64,000 bases of DNA from Streptomyces sp. XY006 (lineage in GTDB: Bacteria > Actinomycetota > Actinomycetes > Streptomycetales > Streptomycetaceae), in NCBI RefSeq assembly GCF_002237655.1, contig NZ_NOKT01000007.1, positions 186,001 to 250,000 of the forward strand, written 5' to 3'. A program made the position numbers and the translations under genes. Under the pieces are notes generated by a model that saw only the letters and a list, made by a program, of their open reading frames with translations, ran no database searches and was not told the origin of the DNA. Shown piece by piece: positions 49,881 to 58,775 of the stretch (position 1 is its first letter; every line of letters starts with the position of its first letter).

Positions 49881-52814
49881 ATGCCGACCACGCCCCAGAC
49901 CACCGACGAGCTGTACCAGGCGCTCCAGGAGAACGACCAGCGCCCCTACGGCCGCACCCGCACCGTCACCGCCGAGGAACTCGTCGACGCCGCCGAGCAG
50001 TTCGACGAGCCCGTCCCGCTGATCCACGCCCTGCTCGAACTGCAGGAGGCGTACACCTACGGCTCCGAGCCCCGCAAGTCGCCCGTCGTCTTCGCGCGGC
50101 TGCTCACCCTCTTCGACGAACAGCCCGACGTGTTCGACGAGCGCCTGCGCCACCTGCTGTTCTGGCGGTTCAAGTGGGTGGCCCACGCCCTGCGCCAGCT
50201 GCCCGAGATACCGCTGGCCAGCCTGCGCCAGTGGCTGACGGAGATGCGCGACCGGTACGAGAAGGCCGGCCTCGGCCTCCAGCCCTACTACGGGCAGGCC
50301 TACCAGCTCGCCGCCCACGTCGGCGAGGACACCACCGCGGCCTACGAGTTGTGGGCGGCGCGCACCCGCACCCGGCTCAGCGACTGCGAGGCATGCGAGA
50401 CGTGCCAGCGGGCCCTGTACCACCTCGCGGCCGGCGACGACGAGCGGGCGCTGCGCGCCTGGGAGCCCGTGCTGGCCGGCAAGGAGTCCTGCCAGGAGGA
50501 GCCGGCCCGCTCCGTCTCGCACGCCCTGCTGCCCCTGCTGCGCACCGGCCGCGCCGACCGCGCCCGCGAACTGCACCTGGCCGGCTACCGCGGCTGCCGC
50601 CGCAACCCCTCGATGGCCGCCGAGGTCGGCCGGCACCTGGAGTTCTGCGCGCTCACCGGCAACGAGGCGCGCGCCCTGGAACTGCTCGCCGAGAACCGCG
50701 GCCTGTTCGACGAGGTCGACTCGCCCTCGGACCAGCTCGACTTCCTCACCGGCGTGGAGGTCCTGCTCCAGCGCGTGGAGTCCCTCGGCCACGGCGCACT
50801 GCCCGCCGCCGGATACGCGGGCCGCACCTGGACGGTCGCCGGCCTGCGCGCCGAGGTCCGCGACCGGGCCGACGACCTCGCCGCCCGCTTCGACGCCCGC
50901 AACGGCACCCCCGCCCACACCGAGCGCCGCCGCGCCCGGCTCGACCGCGCCCCGCTGCTGGACGCGCTCGAACTGACCCTGCGCCCCCGCGCCCTCGACG
51001 AGCTCGCCCCGGCCGCCCCGGCCGCAGCCCCCACCGCCCGTACGGCCGCCGCCGTCCCGGAGTCCCTGCCCGAACTCGTCGTCAGGGCACGGGAGCTGGA
51101 CGAGCTGGGGCACCCGGACGCGCGGGCCTGCTGGGACCGGCTGCGCACGCTCGTCGCCGCCCGCGACCACACCCACCCCGACGACCCGGCCGTCGGCCCG
51201 CCGGCCCGGCTGCGCGCGGACCTGCTGGACGAGGAGGCGAGCCGGGCGGGAGAGAAGGACGAGTACGCCGACGCCGCGGCCCTCCACGAGGAGGCGGCGG
51301 GCCTGTACGAGGACGCCGGACGGCCGGGCGACGCCGCGATCTCCCGCGCCGGCGCCCTGCTCGCCACCGCCGAACTCCCCGCGCGGGGCGACGGCGCGGC
51401 CGAGGCCAAGGCAGCCGCGCTGACCGCCGCCCACGCGTCGATCGTCCGCCTGCACGAGGAGACCCCGGGCCTCACCCCGTACCAGGAGGCCCGCCTGCTC
51501 CGGCTGCGCGTGACCGCGCTGGCCCTGCGCCTGCAGACCACCGGCGGCGAGGACCACGTGGCGCCCGTCCTCGCCGAGGCGGACCTGCTGCACGCGTTCG
51601 CCGAACGGCACGACATCACCGGGCAGGTCTCCGGCGCCCTGCTGCTGCGGGCCAGCACGTTCGCCATCTCCGGCGACCTGCCCGCCGCGCTCACCGAGAT
51701 CGACGCCCTCCTCGACCGGCTCAAGGCGCAGGGGCCCGCCTGGCACCTGCCCCGCACGCTCGGCCTGCGCGGCCGGATCCAGCTCGGCCTGCGGGACGCC
51801 CGGGCCGCGCACGCCGACCTCTCCGAGGCCCTGCGCCTGGCCGCCGACTGGCCCGCCGACGCCATCGACACCGGCCGCCTGCACGGCGATCTGGCCGAGG
51901 CCGCCATGCACCTGGGCCGCCCCGAGGAGGCCCTGCGGCACCTGACCCGCTCGGCGGAGCTGGAACTGCGCCGCGGCAGCCGCACGGACGCGTACTGCGC
52001 CTACAGCAACGCGGCCCAGCTCAGCCTCGACCTCGGCCGCGTCGAGGACTGCATCGCGCTGCTCGACTCCCTGCTCGCCGAACCGGACGTCGCCGCCGGA
52101 GAGCTGGACGACCGGCTCGTCGCGCAACTGCGCCTGACCCGCGCCCGCGCGCTGCACGCGGGGGAGGACCTCAAGGCCGCCACGGCGGAGTTCGTCGCCC
52201 TCGCGGCCGAGTCGGCCGGCTGGGACGACGACCCGGGCAGCCACGCCATGATCGCCGCCGAGACGGCCGTACTCCTCGGCGAGGCGGGTGAGTTCGACCG
52301 GGCCCGCGAGGCCGCCGACCAGGCGCTCGCCGCCCACGCCCGGGATCCGCGCCACGAGCTGCTCAGCAACTGCCTGCGCGAACTCGCCCGGCTGCAGGCC
52401 CAGCAGCAGGGCCCCGACGGCCTGACCGGCGCCCGCGCCTTCCTGGCCGACGCCGGCCGGGTCGCCGACGAGGCCCGCGCCGCCGGGTACGAGGCCCAGG
52501 GCCGCCCCCTGGACACGGCCCTGGCCTACGAACACGGGCGGGTCAACGCCTACGCAGGCGCCTACGAGGAGTCGCTGGCCGCTCTGGACCGGGCCCTCGC
52601 CCTGCTGGGCGAGCCGGGCACCGACGGCGACCGGGCCGGCGAATGGGCCGAGTGCGTGCGCCTCGCCGGCGCGGTGGAGGGCATCTACCTGGAGCGTCCC
52701 GCCCCCGCCCTCACCCGCCTCGACGCGGCGATCAGCCGGCTGACCGCGCTCGGGCACACGGACGAGACCGAGGCGCTGACCGCACTGGCGTCCCGCCTGC
52801 GCGACGAGGAGTGA
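49881..52814 (+). CDS. Large tetratricopeptide-repeat protein, partner of the HSP90-family protein
   Basis: A 977-residue soluble protein made almost entirely of helical repeats. The N-terminal 300 residues have a Trp/Tyr-rich module and a cysteine cluster C-x2-C-x2-C (DCEACETCQRAL, about 170-181). A linker rich in Ala/Pro (about 370-390) follows. Clear TPR units run from about 430 to the end (for example YADAAALHEEAAGLYEDAGR, GRPEEALRHLTRSAELELRR, YEESLAALDRALALLGEPGT). No nuclease, protease or NTPase motif is visible. ATG at 49881 lies 2 bp after the HSP90 stop, so they are one transcript. Role proposed, not known: substrate selection or cochaperone. Confidence 0.85.
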   Translation: MPTTPQTTDELYQALQENDQRPYGRTRTVTAEELVDAAEQFDEPVPLIHALLELQEAYTYGSEPRKSPVVFARLLTLFDEQPDVFDERLRHLLFWRFKWVAHALRQLPEIPLASLRQWLTEMRDRYEKAGLGLQPYYGQAYQLAAHVGEDTTAAYELWAARTRTRLSDCEACETCQRALYHLAAGDDERALRAWEPVLAGKESCQEEPARSVSHALLPLLRTGRADRARELHLAGYRGCRRNPSMAAEVGRHLEFCALTGNEARALELLAENRGLFDEVDSPSDQLDFLTGVEVLLQRVESLGHGALPAAGYAGRTWTVAGLRAEVRDRADDLAARFDARNGTPAHTERRRARLDRAPLLDALELTLRPRALDELAPAAPAAAPTARTAAAVPESLPELVVRARELDELGHPDARACWDRLRTLVAARDHTHPDDPAVGPPARLRADLLDEEASRAGEKDEYADAAALHEEAAGLYEDAGRPGDAAISRAGALLATAELPARGDGAAEAKAAALTAAHASIVRLHEETPGLTPYQEARLLRLRVTALALRLQTTGGEDHVAPVLAEADLLHAFAERHDITGQVSGALLLRASTFAISGDLPAALTEIDALLDRLKAQGPAWHLPRTLGLRGRIQLGLRDARAAHADLSEALRLAADWPADAIDTGRLHGDLAEAAMHLGRPEEALRHLTRSAELELRRGSRTDAYCAYSNAAQLSLDLGRVEDCIALLDSLLAEPDVAAGELDDRLVAQLRLTRARALHAGEDLKAATAEFVALAAESAGWDDDPGSHAMIAAETAVLLGEAGEFDRAREAADQALAAHARDPRHELLSNCLRELARLQAQQQGPDGLTGARAFLADAGRVADEARAAGYEAQGRPLDTALAYEHGRVNAYAGAYEESLAALDRALALLGEPGTDGDRAGEWAECVRLAGAVEGIYLERPAPALTRLDAAISRLTALGHTDETEALTALASRLRDEE

Positions 52815-52823
52815 CACGGCGCG

Positions 52824-52857
52824 CGGGAGCCGGGGAGGTGGCATTCCCCGGCTCCCG
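52824..52857 (+). terminator. Hairpin terminator after the TPR gene
   Basis: CGGGAGCCGGGGA and TCCCCGGCTCCCG form a perfect 13-bp stem with an 8-nt loop, 9 nt after the stop codon. Confidence 0.85.
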
Positions 52858-52979
52858 GGCGCCCCTCGACCGCCCGGCACGCCGCGCGGAGCGCGCGAGC
52901 GCCGGGCGCGGGCCTCTTGACGCGCTCCCGGCACGGCCCGACACTCCGTAGAGAATCCTAGGGAATCGGTAGGGAAGCC

Positions 52980-53231
52980 ATGGGCGGTGGGACAGCGGAC
53001 TCCGGAAGCGACACCGTCCGTCTCGTCCTGCGGTCGCTGCCCCTGCTGACGTCACGCCGGCACATCGACCTGGCGAGGGTGTGCAGTGCGGCGAGTCGCA
53101 CGACGCCGCGCGCGGCGCGAGTCCGCCGCGCACCGTCGCCGTCGTACGCCCGTGACCGAGCCCCCAGGGAGACGCATGTCCGCCACCTTCCCCACCGCCG
53201 TGCCGCCCTTCCGGAGCAGGATCGGCCGTGA
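52980..53231 (+). CDS. Leader-peptide-like ORF upstream of the GST-fold gene
   Basis: An 83-codon frame that contains LLTSRRHIDLARVCSA, the conserved core of the small 'putative leader peptides' found before sulfur-metabolism and other genes in actinomycetes. Usual leaders stop soon after this core, whereas this frame runs on and overlaps the GST gene by 56 bp, so the true extent or start may differ. The ATG at 52980 follows a GGGAAG run. Hairpins at 53104-53131 lie just after the core. It may control the next gene by ribosome stalling at the Cys/Arg codons. No function for the peptide itself is implied. Confidence 0.45.
   Translation: MGGGTADSGSDTVRLVLRSLPLLTSRRHIDLARVCSAASRTTPRAARVRRAPSPSYARDRAPRETHVRHLPHRRAALPEQDRP
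53104..53131 (+). promoter_or_regulatory. Mutually exclusive hairpins, attenuator candidate
   Basis: Hairpin A pairs CGCCGCG with CGCGGCG (53104-53117). Hairpin B pairs GCGCGGCG with CGCCGCGC around CGAGTC (53110-53131). They share 53110-53117, so only one can form. Position is after the leader core and 45 bp before the GST gene start. Confidence 0.4.
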
Positions 53232-54012
53232 CGCGCGCAGCGGCTACTACGCCGCGTCCCGCCGCTACCGGCTGCACCTCGTCCTGTCGTGTCCGCACTC
53301 CGTGCAGATCGCCGTCGTCCACGGTCTGCTCGGCCTCGACGACATCGTGCCGGTGACGCTGCTGCCGGCCGTGCCCGACGCACCCGGCGGGGGACACCGG
53401 GCCCTGCGCCCGCTGTACGAGGCCAGCGCCCACCAGCACCCCGGGCCGGCCGCGGCCCCGGTGCTCAGCGACGGCTGGACCGGACGGATCGTCAGCACCC
53501 ACGCCCCCGACATCCTGCGGGACCTCGCCCGGCGGTTCGGCGGCGACGGACCCGAGCTGCTTCCGTGCGGCGCCGAGCAGGCGGTCGAGGACGTGGCCCG
53601 GCTCTGCGAGGGCATCACCGCGGCCGCCCAGCGCGCCGGACGGTGGGACGGCGACCCCGCGGCCCGCGCCACCGCGCTGGCCACCCTCCTGGACGCGCTG
53701 GACGAGCTGCAGCGGCGGCTCGACGGGCGCGAGTACCTCCTGGGCGACGGACCGACCCTGGCCGACGTGCAGGCGTGGGCGACCCTGCTGCAGCTGGACA
53801 CCGTCCACCGCCACCACCTGGACGCCGAAGCGGTGCACCGGATCACCGGACACCCCCGGCTGTGGGCCTACGCGCGCCGGCTGGCCGCCCACCCCGCGTT
53901 CGGCTCCCGGATCGACCTCGACGGCATCGCCCGCAGGCACCACGCCCAATGCCGCGGCCGGGAGGCGGCCGGCGCGGCGGTGCCCATCGTGGACTGGGCG
54001 GCCTACGCCTGA
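53176..54012 (+). CDS. Glutathione S-transferase-fold protein
   Basis: A 278-residue protein resembling glutathionyl/mycothiol-linked reductases of the GST superfamily. The N-terminal thioredoxin-like part has YRLHLVLSCPHSVQIAVVHG, where the Cys and Pro sit at the place of the ACPWAHR active site of that class, and VLSDGWTGRIVSTHAPDILR, the SNxS-like thiol-binding segment. The C-terminal all-helical domain has DELQRRLDGREYLLGDGPTL and ADVQAWATLLQLDTVHRHHL. Streptomyces lack glutathione, so the thiol is probably mycothiol. ATG at 53176 after GGGAG. Confidence 0.8.
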   Translation: MSATFPTAVPPFRSRIGRDARSGYYAASRRYRLHLVLSCPHSVQIAVVHGLLGLDDIVPVTLLPAVPDAPGGGHRALRPLYEASAHQHPGPAAAPVLSDGWTGRIVSTHAPDILRDLARRFGGDGPELLPCGAEQAVEDVARLCEGITAAAQRAGRWDGDPAARATALATLLDALDELQRRLDGREYLLGDGPTLADVQAWATLLQLDTVHRHHLDAEAVHRITGHPRLWAYARRLAAHPAFGSRIDLDGIARRHHAQCRGREAAGAAVPIVDWAAYA

Positions 54013-54156
54013 GGGAAACGGACAGGGTCCGTCAGAGGTGCGTCAAGGACGCGGGCACGGGCGTAAGAGAGCCGTCCCAACGGGTGATCTCATCCGGTCG
54101 GTGAGGCGCTTTGCTGCATGCGTCCGTTGTTCCGCACCTCACCTCAGGAGTTCGCG

Positions 54157-54240
54157 ATGGCCGACCCGGCCTTCGTCCTCACCGTGCTCGCGGGTTTCGC
54201 ACTGGTGGCCCTCGTCGCCAAGGGGGTGACGAAGCTGTGA
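54157..54240 (+). CDS. 27-residue single-helix peptide preceding kdpF
   Basis: A 27-residue open frame (MADPAFVLTVLAGFALVALV followed by AKGVTKL) made of one hydrophobic helix with a basic end. AGGAG lies 7 nt upstream. Its TGA overlaps the GTG of kdpF (GTGA). The strong ribosome site and coupling indicate that it is translated; a similar tiny membrane peptide before kdpF occurs in other Streptomyces as far as I know. It could act as an extra KdpF-like stabiliser or only as a translational coupler. Confidence 0.65.
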   Translation: MADPAFVLTVLAGFALVALVAKGVTKL

Positions 54241-54326
54241 CCGCCGAGAACGTCGTCGGCCTGGTCGTGGCCGTCGCCCTGCTGGGCTATCTCGTCCTCG
54301 CCCTGATCTTCCCGGAGAGGTTCTAG
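54237..54326 (+). CDS. kdpF: KdpF, small subunit of the potassium-transporting ATPase
   Basis: A 29-residue single-span peptide (TAENVVGLVVAVALLGYLVL then ALIFPERF) with the usual KdpF end FPERF. KdpF stabilises the Kdp complex. The GTG start overlaps the preceding tiny ORF, and its TAG directly abuts the kdpA ATG. Confidence 0.88.
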   Translation: MTAENVVGLVVAVALLGYLVLALIFPERF

Positions 54327-55844
54327 ATGGGCCCCGTCCTCGCCGGCGTGCTCCAGCTGCTGGCCCTCGTCGGCGCCCTGGCGCTGCTCCACGTCCCCGC
54401 CGGCACCTACCTGGCCCGGGTCTACTCGGGCGGGCGGCACCTGCGGGTGGAGCGGTGGATCTACCGGGGCGTCGGCGCCGACCCCGACGCCGGGATGACC
54501 TGGCCCGCCTATCTGCGCGGCGTCCTCGCCTTCTCGGCCGTCGGCGTCCTGTTCCTCTATCTGCTCATGCGGCTCCAGGGGCACCTGCCCGGCTCGCTCG
54601 GCTTCGCGTCGGTCGGCCCGGCCCAGTCGTTCAACACGGCCGTGTCGTTCGTGACGAACACCAACTGGCAGTCGTACTCCGGCGAACAGACCATGGGGCA
54701 CCTCGTGCAGACCGCCGGTCTCGCCGTGCAGAACTTCCTGTCCGCGGCCGTCGGCATGGCCGTCGCCGTGGCCCTCGTCCGGGGCTTCGCCCGCTCCCGC
54801 ACCGACGACCTGGGCAACTTCTGGGCCGACCTGGTGCGCGGCACCGTGCGGGTCCTCGTCCCGGCCGCAGCCATCGCCGCCGTCGTCCTGGTGGCGGGCG
54901 GCGTGATCCAGAACTTCTCCGGCATCCACGAGGTCGGGCAGTTCGCGGGCGGCGCGCAGCAGTGGAACGGCGGCGCGGTCGCCTCCCAGGAGGCCATCAA
55001 GGAGCTCGGGACCAACGGCGGCGGCTACTTCAACGCCAACTCCGCCCATCCCTTCGAGAACCCCACGCCCTTCACCAACCTCTTCGAGATCTTCCTGATC
55101 CTGATCATCCCGTTCTCCCTGCCCCGCGCCTTCGGCCTGATGGTCGGCTCGCTCCGGCAGGGGTACGCGATCCTCGCCACGATGGCCACCATCTGGCTGG
55201 GCTTCACCGCCCTGATGATGTGGGCCGAGTTCACCCACCACGGCCCGGCGCTCCAGGCCGCGGGCGGCGCGATGGAAGGCAAGGAGGTCCGCTTCGGCGT
55301 CGGCTCGTCCTCGATCTTCGCGGTGTCGACCACGCTCACCTCGACCGGAGCGGTGGACTCCTTCCACTCCTCCTTCACCGGCCTCGGCGGCGGACTCACC
55401 CTGCTCTCGATGATGCTCGGCGAGATCGCACCCGGCGGCACCGGATCCGGCCTCTACGGCATGCTCGTCCTGGCCGTCATCGCGGTGTTCATCGCCGGTC
55501 TGATGGTGGGCCGCACCCCCGAGTACCTGGGCAAGAAGATCGGCGCGCGGGAGATGAAGCTCGCCGCCTGCTACCTCCTCGTCACCCCCGCCCTGGTGCT
55601 CGTCGGCACCGCGGCCTCCCTCGCGCTGCCGACCCCCGCGCACTCGATGCTCAACCCGGGCGCGCACGGCTTCTCCGAGGTGCTGTACGCCTTCACCTCC
55701 GCCGCCAACAACAACGGCTCGGCCTTCGCGGGCCTGAACGCGAACACCGACTGGTTCAACACCACGACCGGGCTCGCCATGCTGCTCGGCCGGTTCCTGC
55801 CCATGGTCTTCGTGCTGGGGCCGAGGGCCAGGGCGGGGAAGTAG
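54327..55844 (+). CDS. kdpA: KdpA, potassium-binding channel-like subunit, 3' end disrupted by a micro-inversion
   Basis: A 505-residue frame, about 50 residues short of a normal KdpA (557 in E. coli). The first 497 residues are standard: the selectivity-filter loops [36 protein letters not shown], and [20 protein letters not shown] are all present. After PMVFVL the frame reads nonsense (GPRARAGK) and stops. The missing C-terminal segment, including the last helix ([16 protein letters not shown]), is encoded on the opposite strand within 55818-55962, and the expected end PLAEGLAS with its stop overlapping kdpB is still present at 55964-55987 in another frame. The product is probably non-functional unless the sequence is in error. 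Confidence 0.9.
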   Translation: MGPVLAGVLQLLALVGALALLHVPAGTYLARVYSGGRHLRVERWIYRGVGADPDAGMTWPAYLRGVLAFSAVGVLFLYLLMRLQGHLPGSLGFASVGPAQSFNTAVSFVTNTNWQSYSGEQTMGHLVQTAGLAVQNFLSAAVGMAVAVALVRGFARSRTDDLGNFWADLVRGTVRVLVPAAAIAAVVLVAGGVIQNFSGIHEVGQFAGGAQQWNGGAVASQEAIKELGTNGGGYFNANSAHPFENPTPFTNLFEIFLILIIPFSLPRAFGLMVGSLRQGYAILATMATIWLGFTALMMWAEFTHHGPALQAAGGAMEGKEVRFGVGSSSIFAVSTTLTSTGAVDSFHSSFTGLGGGLTLLSMMLGEIAPGGTGSGLYGMLVLAVIAVFIAGLMVGRTPEYLGKKIGAREMKLAACYLLVTPALVLVGTAASLALPTPAHSMLNPGAHGFSEVLYAFTSAANNNGSAFAGLNANTDWFNTTTGLAMLLGRFLPMVFVLGPRARAGK

Positions 55845-55962
55845 GTCAGACCGGTGATGATCAGGACGGCGCCCACGAGCAGGCCGGTGAACAGCGGTTT
55901 CTCCGTGCGCAGGGTGCCCGCGGTGACCGGGACGGGCCGCTGCCCGGCGAGCGAGCCGGCCC
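55818..55962. other. Micro-inversion of about 145 bp within the kdpA 3' end
   Basis: Read on the minus strand this stretch encodes [20 protein letters not shown] then [20 protein letters not shown] and PALALGP, the expected KdpA C-terminal region. Flanks are correct kdpA on both sides. The ends share only short inverted GGGCC. The flanking frames differ by one base modulo 3, so a small indel accompanies the inversion. Confidence 0.9.
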
Positions 55963-55983
55963 GCTCGCGGAGGGGCTGGCGTC

Positions 55984-58092
55984 ATGACCACCCGCACCGA
56001 ACCTCGCGAGGACTCCATGTCCACTCCCACCCTCGTGCCCCGCCAGGACGCGCCGACGGAGCACCCCGTTGCCCACCACCGTGTCGGGGCGGGCCTGTTC
56101 GACCCCGCCCGGCTGCTCGGCGCCCTGCCGGACGCCGTCCGCAAGCTGGACCCGCGGGTGATGGTCAAGTCGCCCGTGATGTTCGTGGTGTGGGTCGGGT
56201 CCGTGCTGACCACGGCCTGCTCCTTCGCGGACCCCGGCGACTGGTTCGGCTGGACCGTCAGCGCCTGGCTGTGGCTGACGGTCCTCTTCGCCAACCTGGC
56301 CGAAGCGGTCGCCGAGGGCCGCGGCAAGGCCCAGGCCGACACCCTGCGCAAGGCCAAGTCCGACAGCGTGGCCCGCAGGACGGACGGCACGGTCGTCCCC
56401 GGCACCGAGCTGAAGGTCGGCGACCTCGTCGTCTGCGAGGCCGGCGACATCATCCCCGGCGACGGTGACGTCGTCGAGGGCGTCGCGTCGGTCGACGAGT
56501 CGGCCATCACCGGCGAGTCCGCCCCGGTCATCCGCGAGTCCGGCGGCGACCGTTCGGCCGTCACCGGCGGCACCCGGGTGCTGTCCGACCGGATCGTCGT
56601 GCGGATCACCACCCGTCCCGGCGAGACCTTCATCGACCGGATGATCGGCCTGGTCGAAGGCGCGGCCCGGCAGAAGACACCCAACGAGATCGCGCTGAAC
56701 ATCCTGCTGGCCTCGCTGACCGTCGTCTTCCTGCTGGCCTGCGCCACGCTGCCGCCCTTCGCGTCCTACGCCGGCACCCATCTGACGACGGTCGTGCTGG
56801 TCGCGCTGCTGGTGTGCCTCATCCCGACCACGATCGGCGCGCTGCTGTCGGCCATCGGCATCGCGGGCATGGACCGGCTGGTGCAGCGCAACGTCCTCGC
56901 CATGTCCGGCCGGGCGGTCGAGGCCGCGGGCGACGTGTCGACGCTGCTGCTGGACAAGACCGGCACCATCACCCACGGCAACCGGCAGGCCGCCGCGTTC
57001 GTGCCGGTGCGCGGTGTCACCGAGGCCGAACTGGCCGAGGCGGCCCAGCTGTCGTCGCTGGCCGACGAGACACCCGAGGGCCGTTCCGTGGTCGCCCTGG
57101 CCGAGGAGCGGTACGGCCTGCGCCCGCGCGAGCTCGCCGGCGCCGCGTGGATCCCCTTCACCGCGCAGACCCGGATGTCCGGCGTGGACGTCGACGGCCG
57201 CACCGTCCGCAAGGGTGCTGCGGGTTCGGTCATGGCCTGGGTCCGCGACCGGGGCGGTGCGGTCCCCGACGACGCCGACGGCATCGCCGGCCGGATCTCC
57301 GCCTCCGGCGGCACCCCGCTCCTGGTCGCGGCCGAGGACGCCGACGGCATCCGGGTGCTCGGCGTGGTCCACCTCAAGGACGTCGTCAAGGACGGCATGC
57401 GCGAGCGCTTCGCGGAGCTGCGCCGCATGGGCATCAGGACCGTCATGATCACGGGCGACAATCCCCTGACGGCCCGGGCGATCGCCGAGGAGGCCGGCGT
57501 CGACGACTTCCTCGCCGAGGCCACCCCCGAGGACAAGATGGCCCTCATCAAGCGCGAGCAGGCGGGCGGCAAGCTGGTCGCGATGACCGGCGACGGCACC
57601 AACGACGCGCCCGCCCTCGCCCAGGCGGACGTCGGCGTCGCGATGAACACCGGCACGTCGGCCGCCAAGGAGGCCGGCAACATGGTCGACCTCGACTCCG
57701 ACCCGACCAAGCTCATCGAGATCGTCGAGATCGGCAAGCAACTGCTCATCACGCGGGGTGCGTTGACGACGTTCTCCCTCGCCAACGACGTCGCCAAGTA
57801 CTTCGCGATCATCCCGGCACTGTTCGCGGCCGTCCATCCAGGCCTCGACAAGCTCGACATCATGCGCCTGTCCTCGCCCGACTCCGCGATCCTGTCGGCC
57901 GTGGTGTTCAACGCGCTGATCATCGTCGCGCTGGTCCCGCTGTCGCTCAGGGGCGTGCGCTACCGGCCGATGAGCGCCGACCGGCTGCTGCGCCGCAACC
58001 TCGCCGTCTACGGCGTCGGCGGGCTGATCGCGCCCTTCGCCGGCATCAAACTCATCGACCTGCTCCTCTCCCTCATACCCGGGATCGGCTGA
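55984..58092 (+). CDS. kdpB: KdpB, P-type ATPase subunit of the potassium transporter
   Basis: A 702-residue P-type ATPase. The A-domain motif is [16 protein letters not shown], the phosphorylation site [10 protein letters not shown] (D324), the N-domain has [20 protein letters not shown], the hinge is [20 protein letters not shown], and the membrane region has [20 protein letters not shown]. It powers K+ uptake through KdpA. All catalytic residues are intact. ATG at 55984 overlaps the expected, original kdpA stop (ATGA); an internal ATG at 56017 is a less likely start. Confidence 0.96.
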   Translation: MTTRTEPREDSMSTPTLVPRQDAPTEHPVAHHRVGAGLFDPARLLGALPDAVRKLDPRVMVKSPVMFVVWVGSVLTTACSFADPGDWFGWTVSAWLWLTVLFANLAEAVAEGRGKAQADTLRKAKSDSVARRTDGTVVPGTELKVGDLVVCEAGDIIPGDGDVVEGVASVDESAITGESAPVIRESGGDRSAVTGGTRVLSDRIVVRITTRPGETFIDRMIGLVEGAARQKTPNEIALNILLASLTVVFLLACATLPPFASYAGTHLTTVVLVALLVCLIPTTIGALLSAIGIAGMDRLVQRNVLAMSGRAVEAAGDVSTLLLDKTGTITHGNRQAAAFVPVRGVTEAELAEAAQLSSLADETPEGRSVVALAEERYGLRPRELAGAAWIPFTAQTRMSGVDVDGRTVRKGAAGSVMAWVRDRGGAVPDDADGIAGRISASGGTPLLVAAEDADGIRVLGVVHLKDVVKDGMRERFAELRRMGIRTVMITGDNPLTARAIAEEAGVDDFLAEATPEDKMALIKREQAGGKLVAMTGDGTNDAPALAQADVGVAMNTGTSAAKEAGNMVDLDSDPTKLIEIVEIGKQLLITRGALTTFSLANDVAKYFAIIPALFAAVHPGLDKLDIMRLSSPDSAILSAVVFNALIIVALVPLSLRGVRYRPMSADRLLRRNLAVYGVGGLIAPFAGIKLIDLLLSLIPGIG

Positions 58093-58097
58093 CCGCC

Positions 58098-58733
58098 ATG
58101 AACACCTCCCTCACGAACACCGCCCGGCTGCTCGGGGCGGGCCTGCGCGCCCTCCTGGTGCTGACCCTGGTGACCGGTGTCGTCTATCCGCTGGTCGTCA
58201 CCGGCCTGGCCCAGGGGCTGTTCCCCGGCCGGGCGAACGGCTCCGAGACCAGGGCGGACGGCAGGGTCGTCGGCTCGTCCCTCATCGGTCAACAGGACTA
58301 CGGCCTCGACTACTTCCAGCCCCGCCCGGCGCACGGCCTCGGGCAGAACACCCTCAACACCCGCTACCGGCTGATCCTCTCCGGGGCCACCAACCTGTCC
58401 GCCGACAGCGAGGTGCTCCTGCGGCAGGTCCAGGACGCCAAGGCCGAGGTGGTCCGGGAGAACTCCGTGCCCGGCCACCCCGTGCGGCCCTCCCAGGTCC
58501 CCGCCGACGCCGTCACCTCGTCGGGCTCCGGCCTCGACCCGGACATCTCCCCGGCCTACGCCGCCCTCCAGGTGCCCAGGGTCGCGCAGCGCAACGGCCT
58601 GCCGGTCGACCGGGTGGAGAAACTGGTGCGGGCCCACACGGAGGGCCGCACCCTGGGCTTCATGGGCGAGCCCCGGGTGAACGTCCTGGAACTGAACGTC
58701 GCCCTGCGGGAGTTGACCGGCCGGAAGGCCTGA
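58098..58733 (+). CDS. kdpC: KdpC subunit of the potassium transporter
   Basis: A 211-residue subunit with one N-terminal TM helix (ALLVLTLVTGVVYPLVVTGL) and the extracellular domain typical of KdpC: YFQPRPAH, SGATNLS, SGSGLDPDISPAYAALQVPR, EPRVNVLELN. It assists K+ handling by the complex. It starts 5 bp after kdpB. The sensor-regulator pair kdpDE does not follow. Confidence 0.95.
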   Translation: MNTSLTNTARLLGAGLRALLVLTLVTGVVYPLVVTGLAQGLFPGRANGSETRADGRVVGSSLIGQQDYGLDYFQPRPAHGLGQNTLNTRYRLILSGATNLSADSEVLLRQVQDAKAEVVRENSVPGHPVRPSQVPADAVTSSGSGLDPDISPAYAALQVPRVAQRNGLPVDRVEKLVRAHTEGRTLGFMGEPRVNVLELNVALRELTGRKA

Positions 58734-58775
58734 TGGGGTCCCCCGGGCGGCCGGCCGCGATGAGAGGGTGGTTCC

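Noticed and set aside
49767..52934. Very long open frame (over 1000 codons) on the minus strand opposite the TPR gene
   Set aside because: It is the low-complexity Gly/Arg/Ala shadow expected opposite a GC-rich coding gene; the plus-strand TPR frame explains the codon bias.
55571..55876. 101-codon minus-strand frame that begins with KdpA-like sequence
   Set aside because: Only the first 20 or so residues resemble KdpA, because of the inverted segment. The rest is antisense kdpA, so it is not a gene.
54144..56747. Long minus-strand frame across the kdp operon
   Set aside because: No family resemblance and biased composition; KdpF, KdpA and KdpB on the plus strand account for the region.
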